Source: VFZS01 sp964353255 (GTDB taxonomy: Bacteria > Acidobacteriota > Terriglobia > Bryobacterales > Bryobacteraceae). From it: 16,305 nucleotides of DNA. The stretch is from positions 1 through 16,305 of the forward strand of contig CAYGVJ010000119.1 of the NCBI GenBank assembly GCA_964353255.1, given 5' to 3'. The notes beneath the pieces are model-generated. The model did no database searches and was not told where the DNA came from. It saw only the letters and a program-made list of their open reading frames with translations. Shown piece after piece: positions 13,468-16,305 of this stretch (positions within the stretch are counted from its first letter, which is position 1; each line of letters starts with the position of its first letter). The position numbers and the translations under genes are program-made.

Positions 13468-14700
13468 GTGAAACCTCGTCTGCGCATCATTCTTCTTGCC
13501 GCAGTCGCACTGGCGGCACGCGCTCAAGATGCCGCTGGCCGTGAGATCGCACCCTGGCAGCCGGGGATGCTCGATATCCACCAGATCAGCTCCGGCCGCG
13601 GCAACGCCGGGCTGTACATCTTCCCAGACGGCACCACCATGCTCGTTGACGCCGGCGAACTCGCGCGTAAGACTCCCCGGCATACGCCGGACCGCCCGGA
13701 CGGCACACGTCCGGCCGGCGAGTGGATCACTCGCTACATCCGCCACGCGTTGCGCCACGACCCGCAACCGTCGCTCGACTACGCGCTGCTAACGCACTTT
13801 CATGGCGACCACATGGGCGACGTATCGGACAACGCCCCGACGTCCCGGTCCGGCGCCTACAAGCTCACGGGTTTGACCTCGGTCGGCGAAAGTCTGCGAA
13901 TCGGCAAGCTGTTGGACCGCGGCTGGCCCGACTACAGCTTCCCGGCCCCGCTCGAGGATCCCGCCAACAAGAACTACCGCGCCTTCGCGAAATGGCAAGC
14001 CGAGAACAATGGCGTGAAGGTCGAGCGCTTCACGCCCGGGCGCAACGACCAGGTCGTGCTGTGCCGTGACCCGAAGAAGTATCCGGCTTTCGAGCTCCGC
14101 AACGTGGGCGCGAACGGAGAAATCTGGACGGGAGTGGGCGCGACCACGCGCCGCCATTTCCCGGCGCTGGATGCCGTCCCACGTGCTGACTGGCCCAGTG
14201 AGAACATGTGCAGCGTTTCGTTCCGCCTAAGCTACGGCCAGTTCGACTACTTCAACGGCGGCGATATTCCGGGCATTCCCGCCGACGGTTTTCCACCGTG
14301 GCACGACCTCGAGACCCCTGTGGCCAAGGCCGTGGGACCGGTGGAAGCAGCCATCCTGGATCACCACGGCTACCTCGACACACAGAATGCATTCTTCATT
14401 GCCAGGTTGCGCCCGCGCGTGTGGGTGCTCTCGGTGTGGGACACCGGCCACCCCACGGCGAGGGTGTGGGGAAGGCTCCAGTCAACGCGAGTCTATTCGG
14501 GTCCCCGCGAGGTCTTCGCCACCGACTTGCACCCGGCCACCCGGCTTGTCATCAACGGGATCGACAAACTGGCGAGCGACCGCGGCCACGTTGTTTTGCG
14601 GGTCTCGCCGGGCGGCCACGAATACTACGTGGTGATCGTAGACGACTCATCAGAAAGCCACCGGGTTACGAAAGTCTTCGGACCGTACCGGTCGCAATAG
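13468..14700 (+). CDS. Secreted ComEC-like metallo-beta-lactamase-fold hydrolase
   Basis: 410 residues starting with GTG. A signal peptide (MKPRLRIILLAAVALAARA) directs export. The metal motif is H110-F-H112-G-D114-H115 (LLTHFHGDHMGDV). The rest follows the order of the ComEC/Rec2 nuclease-like MBL domain: an N-terminal LDIHQISSGRGNAG with DGTTMLVDAG in place of DVGQGDA, YFNGGDIPG as the third aspartate motif, ILDHHGY as the last histidine, and a C-terminal RPRVWVLSVWDTGHPT. Unlike ComEC there are no membrane segments. It is probably a periplasmic or extracellular phosphodiester, lactone or other ester hydrolase; the substrate is not known. It sits between a sulfatase and a DUF5060 protein on the same strand, 14 bases before the latter. 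Confidence 0.88.
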   Translation: MKPRLRIILLAAVALAARAQDAAGREIAPWQPGMLDIHQISSGRGNAGLYIFPDGTTMLVDAGELARKTPRHTPDRPDGTRPAGEWITRYIRHALRHDPQPSLDYALLTHFHGDHMGDVSDNAPTSRSGAYKLTGLTSVGESLRIGKLLDRGWPDYSFPAPLEDPANKNYRAFAKWQAENNGVKVERFTPGRNDQVVLCRDPKKYPAFELRNVGANGEIWTGVGATTRRHFPALDAVPRADWPSENMCSVSFRLSYGQFDYFNGGDIPGIPADGFPPWHDLETPVAKAVGPVEAAILDHHGYLDTQNAFFIARLRPRVWVLSVWDTGHPTARVWGRLQSTRVYSGPREVFATDLHPATRLVINGIDKLASDRGHVVLRVSPGGHEYYVVIVDDSSESHRVTKVFGPYRSQ

Positions 14701-14714
14701 GGGCACAAACTTCG

Positions 14715-16305
14715 ATGCAAACCACCGTTCGCATACGCGCCGGCAGCCTGCGGCGCCCAATTGCCCGCCTGGCGGTCCTGGCCTCGCTGGCCGGCCTCGT
14801 GTGTTCAACCGCGCACGCCGCAGCCAGGGTGACCGGCGAGCGCGAGGTCTGGCACAGGATCACGGTCACCTTCGACGGACCCTCCACCAGTGAAGACGCC
14901 ACCCCGAATCCGTTCCGCGACTACCGGCTCAACGTGGCCTTCACCCACGTGCCAAGCGGCAAGCGCTACCTGGTCCCCGGCTTCTTCGCCGCCGACGGCA
15001 ATGCCGCCGAGACCTCCGCAAAGGCCGGCAAAAAGTGGCGCTGCCACTTCACCCCCGACCAGCCGGGAGAGTGGAGGTTCGTGGCCAGCTTTCGCACCGG
15101 TCCCGACGTGGCCATGAGCCTGGATCCCGAGGCCGGCGCCCGCGCTGCTCCGGACGGGACCTCGGGGAGCTTTCGCGTCAGCCCGTCGGACAAAACGGGC
15201 CGGGACTTCCGCGCCAAAGGCCTGCTGCGCTACGTGGGCGAGCACTACCTGCGCCACGCCGCGAGCGGCGAGTACTTCCTCAAGGGAGGCGCCGACAGCC
15301 CGGAGAACTTTCTGGCCTACTTCGAGTTCGACGACACCTTCGACACCGACGCCCGCTTCAACGAGGGCCAGTCGCCCACCGGCAAACCCTTCATCCACCA
15401 CTATGAGCCGCACGCGCGGGACTGGCGGCCCGGAGACCCCACTTGGAAAGGCGGGCGGGGCAAGAACATCATCGGGGCGCTGAACTACCTGGCCGGCAAG
15501 GGCATGAACAGCGTCTACTTCCTCACCTACAACCTGGACGGCGGGGACGGCAAGGACGTCTGGATGTGGACTTCCCCCGAGGTCCGCGACCGCTACGACT
15601 CCAGCAAGCTCGACCAGTGGGAAATCGTCTTCTCGCACATGGACCGGCTGGGCATCCAGCTTCACGTGATCACCCAGGAGACCGAGAACGACCGCAAGCT
15701 GGGCGGCGGCCCCGAGCTGAACCCCATTCGGAAGCTCTACTACCGGGAACTCGTGGCGCGCTTCGGCCATCATCTGGCCGTGGTCTGGAACCTGGGCGAG
15801 GAGAACAACTTGAGTGACGCGGACCGCAAGGACGCTGCCCGCTACATCCGCGCGCTGGACGCCTTCGAGCACCCCATCACGGTGCACACGCACAACAACC
15901 AGGCCCCCGACTTCTACAATGGCCTGCTGGGCGACCCCTCCTTCGAGGCCACCTCCATCCAGGGACGGATGGAGAACTACTACCGCGACGCCGTGGTCTT
16001 GCGGGAGCGCTCTGCCAAGGCGGGCCGCAAGTGGGTGATCTTCGGCGACGAGCAGCCCAACGCCAACACGGGCGTCATGCCCGATGAGTTCGACGCCAGC
16101 CACGACATCCCGCGCATCCAGGCCCTGTGGGGGAACCTGATGGGCGGCGGCGCCGGGGTGGAGTGGTATTTCGGCTACCAGTATCCGAATATGGATCTCA
16201 ACTGCGAGGACTGGCGCTCGCGGGACCGCATGTGGGATCAGACCCGTTACGCCCTGGCGTTTTTCCACGCGCATCTCCCCTTCTGGGAGATGGAGCCCGC
16301 CAGCA
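14715..16305 (+). CDS. Secreted DUF5060-domain glycoside-hydrolase-like protein (3' partial)
   Basis: The frame runs off the right edge after 530 codons. A signal peptide (cleavage after STAHA, residue 35) is followed by a DUF5060 beta-sandwich, residues about 42-128 (REVWHRITVTFDGP, NPFRDYRLNVAFTHVPSG, VPGFFAADG, FTPDQPGEWRFVASF). From about residue 170 (LLRYVGEHYLRHA, EYFLKGGADSPENFLAYFEFDD) it looks like a TIM-barrel glycosidase: GKNIIGALNYLAGKGMNSVY near 249, and HMDRLGIQLHVITQETEND. VVWNLGEENN has E362/E363, a plausible catalytic acid. Such proteins are predicted carbohydrate-active enzymes, largely uncharacterised. The ATG at 14715 is 14 bases after the MBL stop, with AGGGG (14699-14703) as a modest ribosome binding site. 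Confidence 0.85.
   Translation, partial: MQTTVRIRAGSLRRPIARLAVLASLAGLVCSTAHAAARVTGEREVWHRITVTFDGPSTSEDATPNPFRDYRLNVAFTHVPSGKRYLVPGFFAADGNAAETSAKAGKKWRCHFTPDQPGEWRFVASFRTGPDVAMSLDPEAGARAAPDGTSGSFRVSPSDKTGRDFRAKGLLRYVGEHYLRHAASGEYFLKGGADSPENFLAYFEFDDTFDTDARFNEGQSPTGKPFIHHYEPHARDWRPGDPTWKGGRGKNIIGALNYLAGKGMNSVYFLTYNLDGGDGKDVWMWTSPEVRDRYDSSKLDQWEIVFSHMDRLGIQLHVITQETENDRKLGGGPELNPIRKLYYRELVARFGHHLAVVWNLGEENNLSDADRKDAARYIRALDAFEHPITVHTHNNQAPDFYNGLLGDPSFEATSIQGRMENYYRDAVVLRERSAKAGRKWVIFGDEQPNANTGVMPDEFDASHDIPRIQALWGNLMGGGAGVEWYFGYQYPNMDLNCEDWRSRDRMWDQTRYALAFFHAHLPFWEMEPAS

Noticed and set aside
14805..16274. 489-codon open frame on the minus strand
   Set aside because: It is antisense to the DUF5060 protein, which has a signal peptide and recognisable domains. 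High GC content creates long antisense frames; this one has no family motifs.

Overview
The window is high-GC bacterial chromosome, densely coded, with short intergenic gaps and many 4-base ATGA stop/start overlaps. The gene mix suggests an Acidobacteriota-type genome, perhaps Solibacter/Bryobacter-like: exported imidazolonepropionase-like amidohydrolases in tandem, a small lysine/arginine-rich protein with an LSAAARKRISQAQ-type motif, a Tat sulfatase, a DUF5060 glycosidase-like protein, and DUF433 and Phd/VapC toxin-antitoxin loci. This is inferred from family content only; no rRNA or tRNA is visible to confirm it.

Layout, left to right. Positions 1-699 hold a strange reading frame: TPR sequence runs directly into a cobalt/ECF-type ABC ATPase that has no Walker A. 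Next come a small basic DNA-binding-like protein (minus) and D-aminoacyl-tRNA deacylase (dtd, minus). A GHMP kinase resembling plant glucuronokinase (plus) diverges from dtd across 31 bp. Positions 2510-6446 are a tightly coupled minus-strand operon of three exported amidohydrolase paralogues. Only the middle one keeps the full set of metal ligands. The first diverges from purM across 33 bp. purM-purN (plus, ATGA-coupled) supply two steps of purine synthesis.

Positions 8230-8483 (minus) carry a DUF433 antitoxin-like gene with what looks like the broken first codons of its DUF5615 toxin partner. A ROK glucokinase and a xylulokinase form a plus-strand sugar-kinase pair, followed by a complete Phd/VapC module with a clear promoter and repeat operator.

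The right end (11889 to the edge) is a co-directional set of exported proteins: a Tat-signal sulfatase with a CTPTR formylglycine site, a secreted ComEC-like metallo-beta-lactamase-fold protein with a GTG start, and a DUF5060 glycosidase-like protein cut by the window end. They may act together on (sulfated) glycans outside the cytoplasm.

Several starts lie only about 0 to 20 bases downstream of the expected transcription start of a TATAAT-like box, which suggests leaderless or very short-leader mRNAs. The points most worth following are the one-active-plus-two-degenerate amidohydrolase operon, the secreted sulfatase/MBL/DUF5060 cluster, the TPR-ABC chimera, and the decayed DUF433/DUF5615 locus.
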